Source: Amycolatopsis sp. WAC 01376
GTDB lineage: Bacteria > Actinomycetota > Actinomycetes > Mycobacteriales > Pseudonocardiaceae
Direction: 5' to 3'
DNA: 64,000 bases
Assembly: GCF_003947415.1 (NCBI RefSeq)
Contig: NZ_QHKL01000007.1
Coordinates: forward strand, 434,001-498,000
Shown: positions 25,502 to 34,937 of the stretch, piece after piece
Numbering within the stretch: the first letter of the stretch is position 1
How the letters are laid out: each line of letters begins with the position of its first letter
Translations under genes and position numbers: made by a program
The notes under the pieces: generated by a model
What the model was told of the DNA's origin: nothing
The model's database searches: none
What the model saw: only the letters and a program-made list of their open reading frames with translations

Positions 25502-26933
25502 AAGGGCGGCGACGCCGGTACGCGCGGTGCTGCGGGCGAGGCTGAAATGGAACCGGGAGCGGGTGCCGGACCGGACCGCCTTGCGGGTCGCCACCGCGAC
25601 CGGCTGGGACCACACCACCTGGGCGGAACTCGACCACGCGGTCGCCCAGGTCGAGCGACGCGCGACCGGGCTTCCCGGCGGGCCGGTCGTCGTGGTGGCC
25701 AACGGCGACGCCGACAGCGTCGCCACGCTGTTCGGCCTGATGACGTCGGGAGTGGACGTCGTGGTGCTGGAATCGCAGTCGTCCACAGTGGACGACCCTC
25801 GTTCGGTGGTGCACCGGATCGGCGCGTCCACTGTGGTCGGTGTACCGGAGCGGCCACACCGGGCCTGGCGTGCGGAGGCGGCACCGCCGGGCACCGCCGG
25901 GTTCGGCGCACCGGACGGCGAGGTGTTGCAGCTGACGTCCGGGTCGACCGGTGAACCGAAGCTGGCCCGCCAGCCGCTTCGCAACGTGTTGTCAGGTGCG
26001 TTGACCTACCGGCGGACCTTCGAGCTGACCGCGGACGACTCAGTCGTCGTCGCCGTCCCCGTCGCGCATTCGTTCGGTCTGATCGGCGGACTACTCGCGT
26101 CCTTGGTGTCCGGGGCGGATGTGTGGACGTTGCCCCGGTTCACCGTTCGCAGGGTGGTCGAGGCGCTCGACGGTGGTGCCACGGCACTGCTGGCCACGCC
26201 GCTGGCCTACCGATTGCTGATCCCGGCGCTGCCCGCGGCGGAGCGTGCGCTGAGAGTGGCGTTGTCGTCCGGCGCACCGCTCACCGACGAGCTGGCGAAC
26301 GGTGCGCGACGCCGTCTGGGATGTCCCGTGCGCCAGGTTTACGGCAGTACCGAGACGGGATTGATCACCTGCCATCCGGCGTCGGCGACGGTGTGGCCCG
26401 CCGGTTCGGTGGGCACCGCGCCGCCGGGAACGGAACTGCTGGTCGACGACGCGGGAAGGGTGCTGGTGCGAACTCCGACCCTGTACGAGGGCTACGCGGG
26501 CACGACCGGCCCGGTCCGCCTCGAAGACGGCTTCTACGACACCGGTGACACGGGCCGCATCGAGGACGGCCACCTGTTCCTCACCGGTCGCAAGACGACG
26601 TTCGTCAACGTGGGCGGGAGAAAGGTCAACCCACGACGGATCGAACGATTCCTCGGTGGGACGCCCGGTGTGCGGGATGTCGCGGTCTACGGCGACACCG
26701 ACGACAGGACCGGTGAGCAACGCCTGCACGCCGCGGTGGTGCTCGCGCCGGGCACGACCAAGGGGGACGTGTTGGCGTCCTGCCGCGAACTCGGATTGCT
26801 GCCTTACGAGACACCCCACCGCCTGGTTGTGCTGGAGCGCGTACCGCGGACGGCGATGGGGAAGGTCGACGCGCGGCGACTACGGGAGGCGCTCGGCGCC
26901 GTCCGCGACGACGAGAGCGAGGGAGTCACATGA
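25491..26933 (+). CDS. Stand-alone AMP-forming acyl-adenylating enzyme
   Basis: A 480-residue ANL-family ligase. LQLTSGSTGEPKLARQP is the P-loop (about residues 145-160), VYGSTETG binds the adenylate, YDTGDTGRIEDGHLFLTGR holds the ribose-binding Asp, and PRTAMGKVDARRL holds the C-terminal catalytic Lys. The A4-like region reads VPVAHSFGLIGG. It lacks the Asp that anchors the alpha-amine in amino-acid domains, so the substrate is more likely an aryl or alkyl acid than an alpha-amino acid; this is an inference. It overlaps the carrier gene upstream and the dehydrogenase gene downstream by a few bases. Confidence 0.88.
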   Translation: MWTERAATPVRAVLRARLKWNRERVPDRTALRVATATGWDHTTWAELDHAVAQVERRATGLPGGPVVVVANGDADSVATLFGLMTSGVDVVVLESQSSTVDDPRSVVHRIGASTVVGVPERPHRAWRAEAAPPGTAGFGAPDGEVLQLTSGSTGEPKLARQPLRNVLSGALTYRRTFELTADDSVVVAVPVAHSFGLIGGLLASLVSGADVWTLPRFTVRRVVEALDGGATALLATPLAYRLLIPALPAAERALRVALSSGAPLTDELANGARRRLGCPVRQVYGSTETGLITCHPASATVWPAGSVGTAPPGTELLVDDAGRVLVRTPTLYEGYAGTTGPVRLEDGFYDTGDTGRIEDGHLFLTGRKTTFVNVGGRKVNPRRIERFLGGTPGVRDVAVYGDTDDRTGEQRLHAAVVLAPGTTKGDVLASCRELGLLPYETPHRLVVLERVPRTAMGKVDARRLREALGAVRDDESEGVT

Positions 26934-28252
26934 ATCATCCAGGAGCCTCTCCGGGCAGCGGCCCGATCGCCGTGATCGGCTTGGGGTACGTCGGACTGCC
27001 ACTGGCACTGTCGTTCGCGCGACAGGGCAGGACGGTGGTCGGGGTGGAGTCGGACCCCGAGGTCAGATCGTCGCTGGCCGCCGGCCGTCCGCGGTTCCAC
27101 GAGGCAGGGGTGGCCGAGCTGCTGAGGGAACAGCTGGGGGAGCGGTTCACGGTCGCGGCGCAGACGCCGTCATGGCCGGACGCGGTGGTGATCTGCGTCG
27201 GCACCGCCGTGGACCCGGAGACGAAGCGGCCGAATCTGGCCCATCTGCGGGCCGCCGTCGACGACATCGCGCCACGGGTGGACGACGACACACTGGTGGT
27301 CGTCCGCAGCACCGTGCCGGTGGGCACCACTCGGAAGCTGGTGCGTGCCCGGCTGCGGGACCGGGGTGTCGATCCGCTGCTCGCGTTCTGCCCGGAACGC
27401 ACGATCCAGGGGCGCGCGATGGCGGAGCTGACAGAACTGCCCCAGGTCATCGGCGCGATCGACGAGCGGTCCCTCGCCAGGGCGAAGGAGTTGTACGCGC
27501 CGGTCGCTCCGGATCAGGTTCCGGTGTCCAGCCCGGAAGCCGCAGAGCTGGTGAAGCTCGTCTGCAACGCGCATACCGATCTCATCTACGGTTTCGGCAA
27601 CGAGGTCGCATTGATCGCGGAGGCACTCGGGGTCGACGCCAGTGAGGTCATCGCGTCGGCGAACCTGCGGTATCCGCGGCCGGATCTGTGTCGTCCGGGA
27701 TATGTCGGAGGCAGCTGCCTGACCAAGGATCCGTACCTGCTGGCGCATTCGGCCGAGGAGGCCGGTTACCACCCGCCGATGGTCGCCGCCGCCCGTGAGG
27801 TGAACGAGCGGGTCCCGCGGGCGGCGGTGCAGCACGTGCTCGCGGCGCTGGCCACGGCGGGGCGTCCGGTCAACGACGCGAAAGTCCTGGTGTGCGGCGT
27901 CGCCTACAAGGGCCACCCGGAGACCGACGATGTGCGTGGTTCGGCCGCGATCGATGTCGTCCGGCTGCTCGGGGGCCGGGTGGCGGAGCTGGCGGGCCAC
28001 GACTACGTGGTCGGTGCCGAGCCGACCGCGCGGATCGGCCTCACCCCCGCGTCACTCGACGACGGGATGGCCGACGCCGACGCCCTGCTGGTCCTGGTCG
28101 ACCACCCTCGCTACGCGCGGGAGATCACCGCCGAAGCGGTACGGGCGCGGATGCGTCCGTCCGCCACCGTCGTCGACATTTGGGGCGTGCTCGAAGACGA
28201 GCTCGGCGCTCTTCCGGACGTGGACTACCGGAGGCTGGGCAATGGGCGCTGA
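26930..28252 (+). CDS. UDP-glucose/mannose-type NDP-sugar 6-dehydrogenase
   Basis: A 440-residue nucleotide-sugar dehydrogenase. IAVIGLGYVGLPLALSFARQ is the NAD site, VRSTVPVGTT and the SPEAAELVKLVCNAH helix are typical, and YVGGSCLTKDPYLLA holds the catalytic Cys. Family enzymes oxidise C6 of UDP-glucose or a related NDP-hexose twice to the uronic acid. In calicheamicin and maduropeptin-type pathways a UDP-glucuronate is the branch point to pentosamines. It is joined by overlaps to the ligase upstream and the epimerase downstream. Confidence 0.9.
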   Translation: MNHPGASPGSGPIAVIGLGYVGLPLALSFARQGRTVVGVESDPEVRSSLAAGRPRFHEAGVAELLREQLGERFTVAAQTPSWPDAVVICVGTAVDPETKRPNLAHLRAAVDDIAPRVDDDTLVVVRSTVPVGTTRKLVRARLRDRGVDPLLAFCPERTIQGRAMAELTELPQVIGAIDERSLARAKELYAPVAPDQVPVSSPEAAELVKLVCNAHTDLIYGFGNEVALIAEALGVDASEVIASANLRYPRPDLCRPGYVGGSCLTKDPYLLAHSAEEAGYHPPMVAAAREVNERVPRAAVQHVLAALATAGRPVNDAKVLVCGVAYKGHPETDDVRGSAAIDVVRLLGGRVAELAGHDYVVGAEPTARIGLTPASLDDGMADADALLVLVDHPRYAREITAEAVRARMRPSATVVDIWGVLEDELGALPDVDYRRLGNGR

Positions 28253-29216
28253 ACGGGTCATGATCACCGGCGGCGCCGGGTTCGTCGGGCTGCACCTGGC
28301 CCGGCACCTCGTCCGCGGGGGCAGCGAAGTCACCCTCGTGGACGACTTCTCCCGTGGACGGCAGGACGAGGACTTCCGCGAACTCGGCGAGCACGTCGCG
28401 CTGATCGAGCACGACCTCCGGGAACCGTTGCCGTTCGACCCGCCCGACGACGGATTCGACGCCGTCTACCACCTCGCGGCGGTCGTCGGGGTGGCCAGGG
28501 TCAGCCAGAACGCGGCATTGGTGCTCGACGTCAACCTCCGCTCGGCGCTGAACGTACTGGAGTGGTGTCACCGGTACCCGCCGGGAGCGTTGTTCCTCAG
28601 CTCCACCAGTGAGGTCGCCGACGGCGCCGCCGGCCTCGGCCTGACGGCGTACCCGACGAAGGAGGACGGACCGTTCGCACTCGCTGCTCCCGCCGCCCCG
28701 CGCGCTTCGTACGCGCTGAGCAAGGTGGTCGCGGAATCCCTGTTCCGGCAGAGCGGTCTGTCGCGCGTGCGGATCGGGCGGTACCACAACATCTACGGCC
28801 CGCGGATGGGAGACGAGCACGTGATCCCCCAGTTCGTCGCACGTGCGCTCGGGAGGCTCGATCCGTTCCCCGTCTACGGCGGTACACAGGCCCGCGCGTT
28901 CTGCTACATCGAGGACGCGATCGACGCGACCGTCGCGCTCACCCGGCTCCCTGATGCCGACCCGATGGTCGTGAACATCGGGAACGACCGGGAGGAGATC
29001 CGGATCGACCGGCTCGCCGACAAGGTCGTCACGCTCGCCGGTTACCGGCCGGCACTCGACATTCACCCGGCACCGGCAGGGTCGCCCGAGCGGCGGCTGC
29101 CCGACCTCGGAAGGCTGCGCGACGCCGTGGGATACCGGCCGCGGGTGAGCCTGGACGAAGGGTTGCGCCGCACCTTCGAGTGGTACCTCGCCGAGCGCAC
29201 CCGGACCGAGCCATGA
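28242..29216 (+). CDS. NAD-dependent NDP-sugar epimerase/dehydratase (extended SDR)
   Basis: A 324-residue extended short-chain dehydrogenase. VMITGGAGFVGLHLARHL is the NAD site, FLSSTSEVADG supplies the catalytic Ser/Thr, YALSKVVAE the Tyr and Lys, and GRYHNIYGPRMGDEHVIPQF is the sugar-binding part. It could be an epimerase, a 4,6-dehydratase or a UDP-glucuronate decarboxylase; motifs do not separate these. ATG at 28242 overlaps the upstream gene by 11 bases. Directly after a 6-dehydrogenase, a decarboxylase giving a UDP-pentose is attractive, but unproven. Confidence 0.87.
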   Translation: MGAERVMITGGAGFVGLHLARHLVRGGSEVTLVDDFSRGRQDEDFRELGEHVALIEHDLREPLPFDPPDDGFDAVYHLAAVVGVARVSQNAALVLDVNLRSALNVLEWCHRYPPGALFLSSTSEVADGAAGLGLTAYPTKEDGPFALAAPAAPRASYALSKVVAESLFRQSGLSRVRIGRYHNIYGPRMGDEHVIPQFVARALGRLDPFPVYGGTQARAFCYIEDAIDATVALTRLPDADPMVVNIGNDREEIRIDRLADKVVTLAGYRPALDIHPAPAGSPERRLPDLGRLRDAVGYRPRVSLDEGLRRTFEWYLAERTRTEP

Positions 29217-31048
29217 CCGGCTTCACCGTGCGTGCGGGCCGGTTGCTGCGCGACGGCGAGGACTTCGTCCCGGTCGGGGTCAACTATCACCCCTCGGTGG
29301 CGGGCTGTCGCATTTGGACGGACTGGGATCCGCACGCGCTGCGGTCCGACTTCGTCCGGATGGCCGCGGACGGCTTCGACACCGTGCGCCTGTTCGTTTT
29401 CTGGCGCGACTTCGAGCCAGAGCCCGGCGTTTACCGCGACGAGTCGTTCGAACGGCTGCGTGACGCGGTGCGGTTCGCCGGAGAAGCGGGGCTGGTGTGC
29501 GTGCTGTCCCTGCTGACGATCTGGATGAACGGGCAGCGGCTGGATCTGCCGTGGCGGCGGGGCAGGGATCTCTGGCTGGACAAGGGCATGCTCGAACGGC
29601 AGGTCGAGTTCGCGAACCGGGTCGCCGGGTCACTGCGCGGCCTTGGCAACGTGCTCGCCGTCGACCTCGGCGACGAGGTGTCCAACGTCGAGCCCGCCGC
29701 GGCCGCGGCACTGTCCCGCGCGGATGTCGCCGGGTGGCACTTGCTCCTGGCATCGACGTTGCGACGTGAACTGCCAGGCGTGCTGGTGACTCAGGCCAAC
29801 GACGCCACGGGTGTTTTCGGCGGCTCGCCGTTCGGAGTGGACAACGCGGGGGGCCTGGATCTCATCGCTGTCCACGGATTCCCTACCTGGGCGCCAGGAT
29901 CCATCGAGTCGACCATGTCGTACAAGGCGACGTCGCTGGTGCCCTTCCTCGCGCGGTTCGCGGGGGCGTACGGCCTGCCTTACGTCGACGAACTGGGTGG
30001 TTACGGGGTGAGCGACGAGGTCGCGGCCCGGTACCTCGGCGCGGCCGCGGCGGCGGCGCTCGCCAACGGCGCCGCCGGGCTCGCCGTGTGGTGCTGGCAG
30101 GATCTCACCTCGGCCACCGAGCCCTACGACCAGCGCCCTGGCGAGCGCCACACCGGGCTGCGCCGGATCGACGGCAGCCCGAAGCCCGCGCTCGCCCGGC
30201 TGAGCCGGGTAGCGGCGTCGGCGGCGGAGCTGGCGGGCTTCTCTCGTGGAGGTACCGCGTCCATCGCGCTGTACCTCCCGGAGGCCGTCCGCGCCGGACA
30301 GGGCTCATATCTGGACCCGGATTCGGGAACCGTCGCGTCGTTCTACGCGTACCTCCTGCTCAAACGCGCGCATCTCGACTTCGACGTCGTCTCCGGTCCG
30401 ATCGACGGCTACCGGCTGGTGGTGTGTCCGTCCGTGACGAGGGTCGGCGCGGTGGACATCGAGCGGCTCGGTGCGTGCCTCGCCGACGGCGGCAGTGTCT
30501 ATTACTCGCTGGGTGACCATCTGCACGGTTTCCCCGGCGACGCGGTGGCCGGCGTGCGGCTTCAGGACTTCCGCCGGTGCGCGGACGGGCGGGAGTCGTT
30601 GCGCTGGGGCACGGGTGAGTGGGCGCTGGACTGGGAGAAGGAGACTGCCTCGGACGTCGTGCCGACCACGGCCGACCCGGTCGGGTTCTACGGAGACGGC
30701 AGCCCCGCGGTGTTCGTCAACGCCGTCGGGCCGGGACGGATGCTGTTCTGTGGCGCGCCGGTGGAACGGCAGCTCGACCGGCCGGGACGTCTCGATGCCT
30801 GGGGAGGTGAGCGGTTCTACCGTCGGATCGCCGAGTTCGCCGGTGTCCTCCCTGACGTCGACTGCACGCTGCCGGAGGTGGAGGTGGTGCCCGCCAGAGC
30901 CGATCCAGGCGGGGCCGCGCTGGTCGTCAACCACGGCGCCGAACCGGCGCGAGTGGTCCTGAGCTGGCGGACGGGCGCCACGGCGGAGGTGGAGTTGGAA
31001 CCGAAGGACTGGCGGATCGTCCCGGCCGGAACGGGGATGTCCGGATGA
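29213..31048 (+). CDS. Intracellular glycoside-hydrolase-like protein (GH5/GH42 fold)
   Basis: A 611-residue protein without signal peptide. The first 340 residues look like a GH-A clan (beta/alpha)8 barrel: VPVGVNYHPSVAGCRIW, FDTVRLFVFWRDFEPEPGVY, VLAVDLGDEVSN (candidate acid/base region) and LPYVDELGGYG (candidate nucleophile region). Then comes a glutamine-amidotransferase-like trimer domain (about 370-530) as in GH42 enzymes, and a small C-terminal beta domain. It overlaps both neighbours by 4 bases within the sugar operon. A cytoplasmic glycosidase here could trim or reactivate a glycosylated intermediate, or use the fold for other chemistry. Confidence 0.72.
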   Translation: MTGFTVRAGRLLRDGEDFVPVGVNYHPSVAGCRIWTDWDPHALRSDFVRMAADGFDTVRLFVFWRDFEPEPGVYRDESFERLRDAVRFAGEAGLVCVLSLLTIWMNGQRLDLPWRRGRDLWLDKGMLERQVEFANRVAGSLRGLGNVLAVDLGDEVSNVEPAAAAALSRADVAGWHLLLASTLRRELPGVLVTQANDATGVFGGSPFGVDNAGGLDLIAVHGFPTWAPGSIESTMSYKATSLVPFLARFAGAYGLPYVDELGGYGVSDEVAARYLGAAAAAALANGAAGLAVWCWQDLTSATEPYDQRPGERHTGLRRIDGSPKPALARLSRVAASAAELAGFSRGGTASIALYLPEAVRAGQGSYLDPDSGTVASFYAYLLLKRAHLDFDVVSGPIDGYRLVVCPSVTRVGAVDIERLGACLADGGSVYYSLGDHLHGFPGDAVAGVRLQDFRRCADGRESLRWGTGEWALDWEKETASDVVPTTADPVGFYGDGSPAVFVNAVGPGRMLFCGAPVERQLDRPGRLDAWGGERFYRRIAEFAGVLPDVDCTLPEVEVVPARADPGGAALVVNHGAEPARVVLSWRTGATAEVELEPKDWRIVPAGTGMSG

Positions 31049-32088
31049 GGGGCGTGGTGTACCACGGGCCGGGAGACGTCCGGGTGGAACCGGACCTGCC
31101 GATGCCGACGGTGCGAGGACCGCGGGACGCGGTCGTCCGGGTCACCAGGACGGCGATCTGCGGTACCGACCTGCACCCGTACCGAGGTGAGATTCCGGGG
31201 TTCGAGTCCGGCACGGTACTTGGTCACGAGTTCACCGGCACGCTGGTCGACGCCGGAGCGGAGGTCTCTTTACATGCGGGGCAAAGGGTCGTCGCCTCCG
31301 ACATTGTCGCATGTGGACGGTGCGAACGGTGCGCGCGTGGCGAGCATTACCAGTGTGAACTGGTGACCCTGTTCGGCTACTCGACCGTGGTCGGTACCGC
31401 CCTGCCCGGCGGCCAGGCGGAGTACGTGCGTGTCCCGTACGCGGACGTCGTCCTGGCAGCCGTACCCGACGATCTCACCGACGAGGAAGCATTGTTCGCC
31501 GGTGACATCCTGTCCACGGGATACGCCGCGATCCAGGCCACCGCGATGCTGCCGGGACAGGTCGTCGCGGTGGTGGGCGGCGGGCCGGTCGGGCTGTGCG
31601 CGGCCATGTGCGCCATCGCCGCCGGCGCCGCGCGGGTCGTCGTGACCGACCTCGACCAGGAACGCCGGGAACGCGCGAACCGGCTCGGGTTCACCGCGTC
31701 GTCGCCAGCCGGACTCAGCGCGGCGCTCGCTCGCGCAGGTGCGCCGGATGGCGCACCTGCGGTGGTCGAAGCGGTCGGGACCGATGCCGCGCTGGCCGCG
31801 GCCGTGCGCGCCGCCCGCCCGTGCGCCACGATCGCCATCGTGGGCGCGCACCACGCACCGGATCTGCCATTCCCCGCAGGCACGGCCTTCGCCAGGGAAC
31901 TCACGGTGAGATTCGTTGTCGGCGACCCGATCCGACACCGGGACCAGGTGTTGGCGCTCGTCCGGGCGGACCGGCTCGACCCGGCCGCGCTCGTGTCGCA
32001 CCGCATGCCGCTTTCCGCCGCCGCCGAGGCCTATCGCCTGTTCGACCGGCGCGAGGCCTTCAAGGTGGTTCTCGACGCCTCCGGATGA
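31045..32088 (+). CDS. Zinc-dependent alcohol/sugar dehydrogenase (MDR family)
   Basis: A 347-residue medium-chain dehydrogenase. CGTDLHPYRGEIPGF (catalytic-zinc Cys), LGHEFTG, the structural zinc site CGRCERCARGEHYQC and the NAD fold VVAVVGGGPVGLCAAMCAIAAGA are all present. The family includes sorbitol/threonine dehydrogenases and sugar-pathway enzymes. It overlaps the glycosidase-like gene by 4 bases and is the last gene of the block that starts at 24295. A 113-base gap follows before the KAS III gene. Confidence 0.88.
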   Translation: MRGVVYHGPGDVRVEPDLPMPTVRGPRDAVVRVTRTAICGTDLHPYRGEIPGFESGTVLGHEFTGTLVDAGAEVSLHAGQRVVASDIVACGRCERCARGEHYQCELVTLFGYSTVVGTALPGGQAEYVRVPYADVVLAAVPDDLTDEEALFAGDILSTGYAAIQATAMLPGQVVAVVGGGPVGLCAAMCAIAAGAARVVVTDLDQERRERANRLGFTASSPAGLSAALARAGAPDGAPAVVEAVGTDAALAAAVRAARPCATIAIVGAHHAPDLPFPAGTAFARELTVRFVVGDPIRHRDQVLALVRADRLDPAALVSHRMPLSAAAEAYRLFDRREAFKVVLDASG

Positions 32089-32201
32089 GGACACCCGATC
32101 AGCGGTAGCCGTTCGTACCGCTCAGTGGCCCGCCCGTTCGCGCATTACCGAGGTCGGCGGGGGTCTGGGAACGTGAGGACATCAGCAAGCGAGGAGGACG
32201 G

Positions 32202-33134
32202 ATGACGGCGTTGGCGGCGGTATCGGTGCATCTGCCGGAGGAGGTCACATCGATCACCCCGTACCTCGCCGATGTAGGCCTCAGCCCGGCGCAAATCAAG
32301 CTGTACCACAGGTTCTACGGATTCTCCCGGCTGCGGCTCGCACCGTCGGAGTCGATCACCGAGCTGATGCTCGCCGCGGCGAAAGGGCTCGACGCGTTGC
32401 GCGGCAGGGAGAACCACGTGCGGTACCTCGTGCAGGCCAAGACGATTCAACTCGCCGCGCCCTATCCCCGCAACCCGTTGCACGAAGTTCGCGAGGCGCT
32501 CGGTCTCGACCACGCGATCGCCTTCTCCCTCACCCAACACGCCTGCGCGTCCGGACTGCTCGCCGTCGACCTCTGCGGCAAGCTCCTCGCCGCGGACGGC
32601 GACCCGGATGCGCTGGCGCTGATCCTGTTGGGGGAAAAGGCGTTCACGCCTTCGGCGCAGCTGATCGCGGACTCCGCGATCATGGGCGAAGGTATGGCGG
32701 CCGTCCTGGTCACCGCGAGCGGCGAGCGGGACCGGTTGATCGGTTACGCGACCAGGACCCACGGCGAATACCACACCGGTCCCTTTCTTTCTCCGGAACT
32801 GATGGCGACCTTCGATCGGCTCTACGCCCCCGCGCTCGCGGAGGTGATCCTCGCGGCGGTGGGCAGGGCAGGACTGGAAATGTCCGATGTGGACCTCGTG
32901 CTGCCGCACAACGTCAACCAGATGTCGTGGCTCCGGGTGGCGAAGTCGATCGGTCTGCCGAGGGACCGGATCCTGCTGGACAACCTGCCCGAGCTGGGGC
33001 ACTGCTTCTGCGCCGACTCGTTCATCAACTACCGGACGGCGATCGAAGGCGGACGTCTCCACCGGGGAGCCCACTACGTGATGACGTCGGTCGGTCTCGG
33101 AGCGACCTTCGCCGCGATGGTCTTCCGGCATTGA
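32202..33134 (+). CDS. 3-oxoacyl-ACP synthase III (KAS III/FabH-like) homologue
   Basis: A 310-residue thiolase-fold protein. Cys115 in LTQHACASGLLAV is the acyl-binding Cys, and His236 in VLPHNVNQMSW the second triad residue. Where FabH has the catalytic Asn (a GNTSAAS-type motif), this protein reads LGHCFCADSFINY, placing His267 there. A Cys-His-His set suggests acyl transfer or unusual condensation instead of standard chain initiation. ATG at 32202 follows GAGGAGGAC. It heads a tight run with an ACP, a degenerate partner, an acyl-CoA dehydrogenase and an exporter. Confidence 0.82.
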   Translation: MTALAAVSVHLPEEVTSITPYLADVGLSPAQIKLYHRFYGFSRLRLAPSESITELMLAAAKGLDALRGRENHVRYLVQAKTIQLAAPYPRNPLHEVREALGLDHAIAFSLTQHACASGLLAVDLCGKLLAADGDPDALALILLGEKAFTPSAQLIADSAIMGEGMAAVLVTASGERDRLIGYATRTHGEYHTGPFLSPELMATFDRLYAPALAEVILAAVGRAGLEMSDVDLVLPHNVNQMSWLRVAKSIGLPRDRILLDNLPELGHCFCADSFINYRTAIEGGRLHRGAHYVMTSVGLGATFAAMVFRH

Positions 33135-33197
33135 GCCACGAGGACGACCGACTGCACCACCCACCCAGAGAAGAACGGCAGGCTGGAGGCAACAACC

Positions 33198-33464
33198 ATG
33201 GAGTCGCACAGCGTCGAACGCGGCAAGATCGTCGAAACGGCCATCGGTCTGCTGGCGACCATGAGCCGGCGGGAGCCGGCGACCATGTCCGAGGAGACGC
33301 GCCTGTTCGAGGAACTCGGCCTGGACTCGGTCAACACACTGGAACTGCTGATGCAGCTCGAGGAGCTGCTGGACTTCCAATTCGACGCCGAAACGCTGGA
33401 GCAGCGGTATCTGGAAACCGTCGGCTCCCTGGCCACCTACGTGGCCAAGCAGGCGAGTGTGTGA
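33198..33464 (+). CDS. Acyl carrier protein
   Basis: An 88-residue ACP with the phosphopantetheine Ser44 in LFEELGLDSVNTLELL. It is acidic and helical, of normal ACP length. It sits between the KAS III homologue and the KAS III-like fusion, 3 bases before the latter, so it probably carries the acyl group handled by those proteins and by the acyl-CoA dehydrogenase. It is also a candidate acceptor for the hydrazine-acid AMP ligase at 41042-42565. Confidence 0.9.
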   Translation: MESHSVERGKIVETAIGLLATMSRREPATMSEETRLFEELGLDSVNTLELLMQLEELLDFQFDAETLEQRYLETVGSLATYVAKQASV

Positions 33465-33467
33465 CCG

Positions 33468-34937
33468 ATGTACCTGGCGACTTCACCGGCGGTGGCGACG
33501 ATCGCACCGGAGGCCGGCAGACAAGTGCCGTTGCGGCTGGAGCGGGCCGCGAGCCGCGTCTTCGGCGAGGGCCGCCCCTACGATCCGGGCCTGATCCAGT
33601 ACTTCGCCGATCTGGCAGCGCTGTACGGCCTGCGGCATCGGGACGACTACTTCACCCGCGTCCGCCGCAACACCTTCACCGACATGATCGGCGGTGTGCT
33701 GGCGGATCTGGCACCACTGGACGAGCCGTTCGACCTCGTCGTGCTCGCGCACAGTACGCCCGACGCCGAACCGGGCTGGCCCGCGTGCTTCGCCGCCGAC
33801 GCGCTGCCTGGCGACCCGCTGATGCTGGCGGTGTCGGATCAGGGTGCCGCGGCCGCTTTCACCGCGCTCCGGATCGTGGCCGACTACGCGACCGCGGACG
33901 GGTTCAATCGCGCGCTTGTGCTGATCCTGGACCAGACCACCTTGATGGACGACGATCAGCCTGCCCCGCGCGAAGTGAGGCCCACTCACGACGCCGTGGT
34001 CGCACTGGTGCTGAGCCGTCATGCGAACGGCGGCTGCCCGGCGATCCGTTGCCAGGCCGACCTCGGGCGCGATGAGGCGATCGCGTCGGTGACCGAACTG
34101 CTGGCAGGCAGCCGGCCCGCGGCACTCGTGGCGGGACCCGCGGTCGGCGTCGAACGGCCAGGCGTCGATCTGGTGGTGGCCGAACCCGGCAGACCGTGCA
34201 CGGGCGTCTGGGCCGCACTGGTCGATCGGCTCGGCGACTGGGACGCGGGACGCCGGGTGGTGCTGGCCGAATACGACCCGGCACTGCGCTATCTGGGAAC
34301 CTGCTCGATCGAGACACCCCCGCGAGCGATCGCCCTGCGGTGGGCGCGCTGCCGGGCGGTGACGCGGGGCGAGAGCCTCGGCGCTGGATTCGACGTGCTG
34401 CTGGAGTCGTTCCCGGGCGGGCCCCCGGCGGGGCCGGGTGGGCATGTCCTCGTCCGGCGAGGGGAAGGCGAACCGCCCGAGGACGACCTGCCCGCGACGT
34501 CAAGGGAATTGCTCGCCGCCGAGGGCCTCGCCGTCGGAGAGCGCGATCCCCGCCCGGCCGTCGACGACGCGACGTGGTTGACCGGACTCGCCTGGCTGCG
34601 GCTGGGGGCGTCCGAACAGCTCACCGACCGGTGCGTCGCGTACCTGGGGGAGCGTGCCAGCGGCGAAGGCAGCCTTCTCGACCGGCAGCTGGTCGCCGGT
34701 CAACTGGCGGACGCCCTGATCGAGCAGTTCGAAATCGAGGCCGTACTCGGTGCGCCCGGCCTCGATCGCCCGACCCTGCGCCGGGTGCACCGCCGGATCA
34801 CCGACGCAGACCGCCTCCTGTCGCGGCTGCTGGCGGCGAGCGGCTTCCTCAGCGACGGGCCGGGGCGGGTGGCCTACGTGTCCCAGCTGATCGCCGATGT
34901 CTGGCTCGGCACGGAGAGCACCGGGGAACGCGGATGA
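33468..34937 (+). CDS. Degenerate KAS III-like protein fused to an acyl-CoA-dehydrogenase-like tail
   Basis: A 489-residue protein I cannot assign to one family. Residues about 60-300 resemble a thiolase/KAS III fold (FDLVVLAHSTPDAEPGW, GDPLMLAVSDQGAAAAFTALRI), but the position expected for the catalytic Cys reads SDQG, so it is probably not a condensing enzyme by itself. Residues about 385-485 are helical (LLDRQLVAGQLADALIEQFE, LRRVHRRITDADRLLSRLLA) and recall the C-terminal bundle of acyl-CoA dehydrogenases. It may be a subunit or scaffold for the adjacent KAS III and dehydrogenase. It starts 3 bases after the ACP stop and overlaps the next gene by 4. Confidence 0.6.
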   Translation: MYLATSPAVATIAPEAGRQVPLRLERAASRVFGEGRPYDPGLIQYFADLAALYGLRHRDDYFTRVRRNTFTDMIGGVLADLAPLDEPFDLVVLAHSTPDAEPGWPACFAADALPGDPLMLAVSDQGAAAAFTALRIVADYATADGFNRALVLILDQTTLMDDDQPAPREVRPTHDAVVALVLSRHANGGCPAIRCQADLGRDEAIASVTELLAGSRPAALVAGPAVGVERPGVDLVVAEPGRPCTGVWAALVDRLGDWDAGRRVVLAEYDPALRYLGTCSIETPPRAIALRWARCRAVTRGESLGAGFDVLLESFPGGPPAGPGGHVLVRRGEGEPPEDDLPATSRELLAAEGLAVGERDPRPAVDDATWLTGLAWLRLGASEQLTDRCVAYLGERASGEGSLLDRQLVAGQLADALIEQFEIEAVLGAPGLDRPTLRRVHRRITDADRLLSRLLAASGFLSDGPGRVAYVSQLIADVWLGTESTGERG

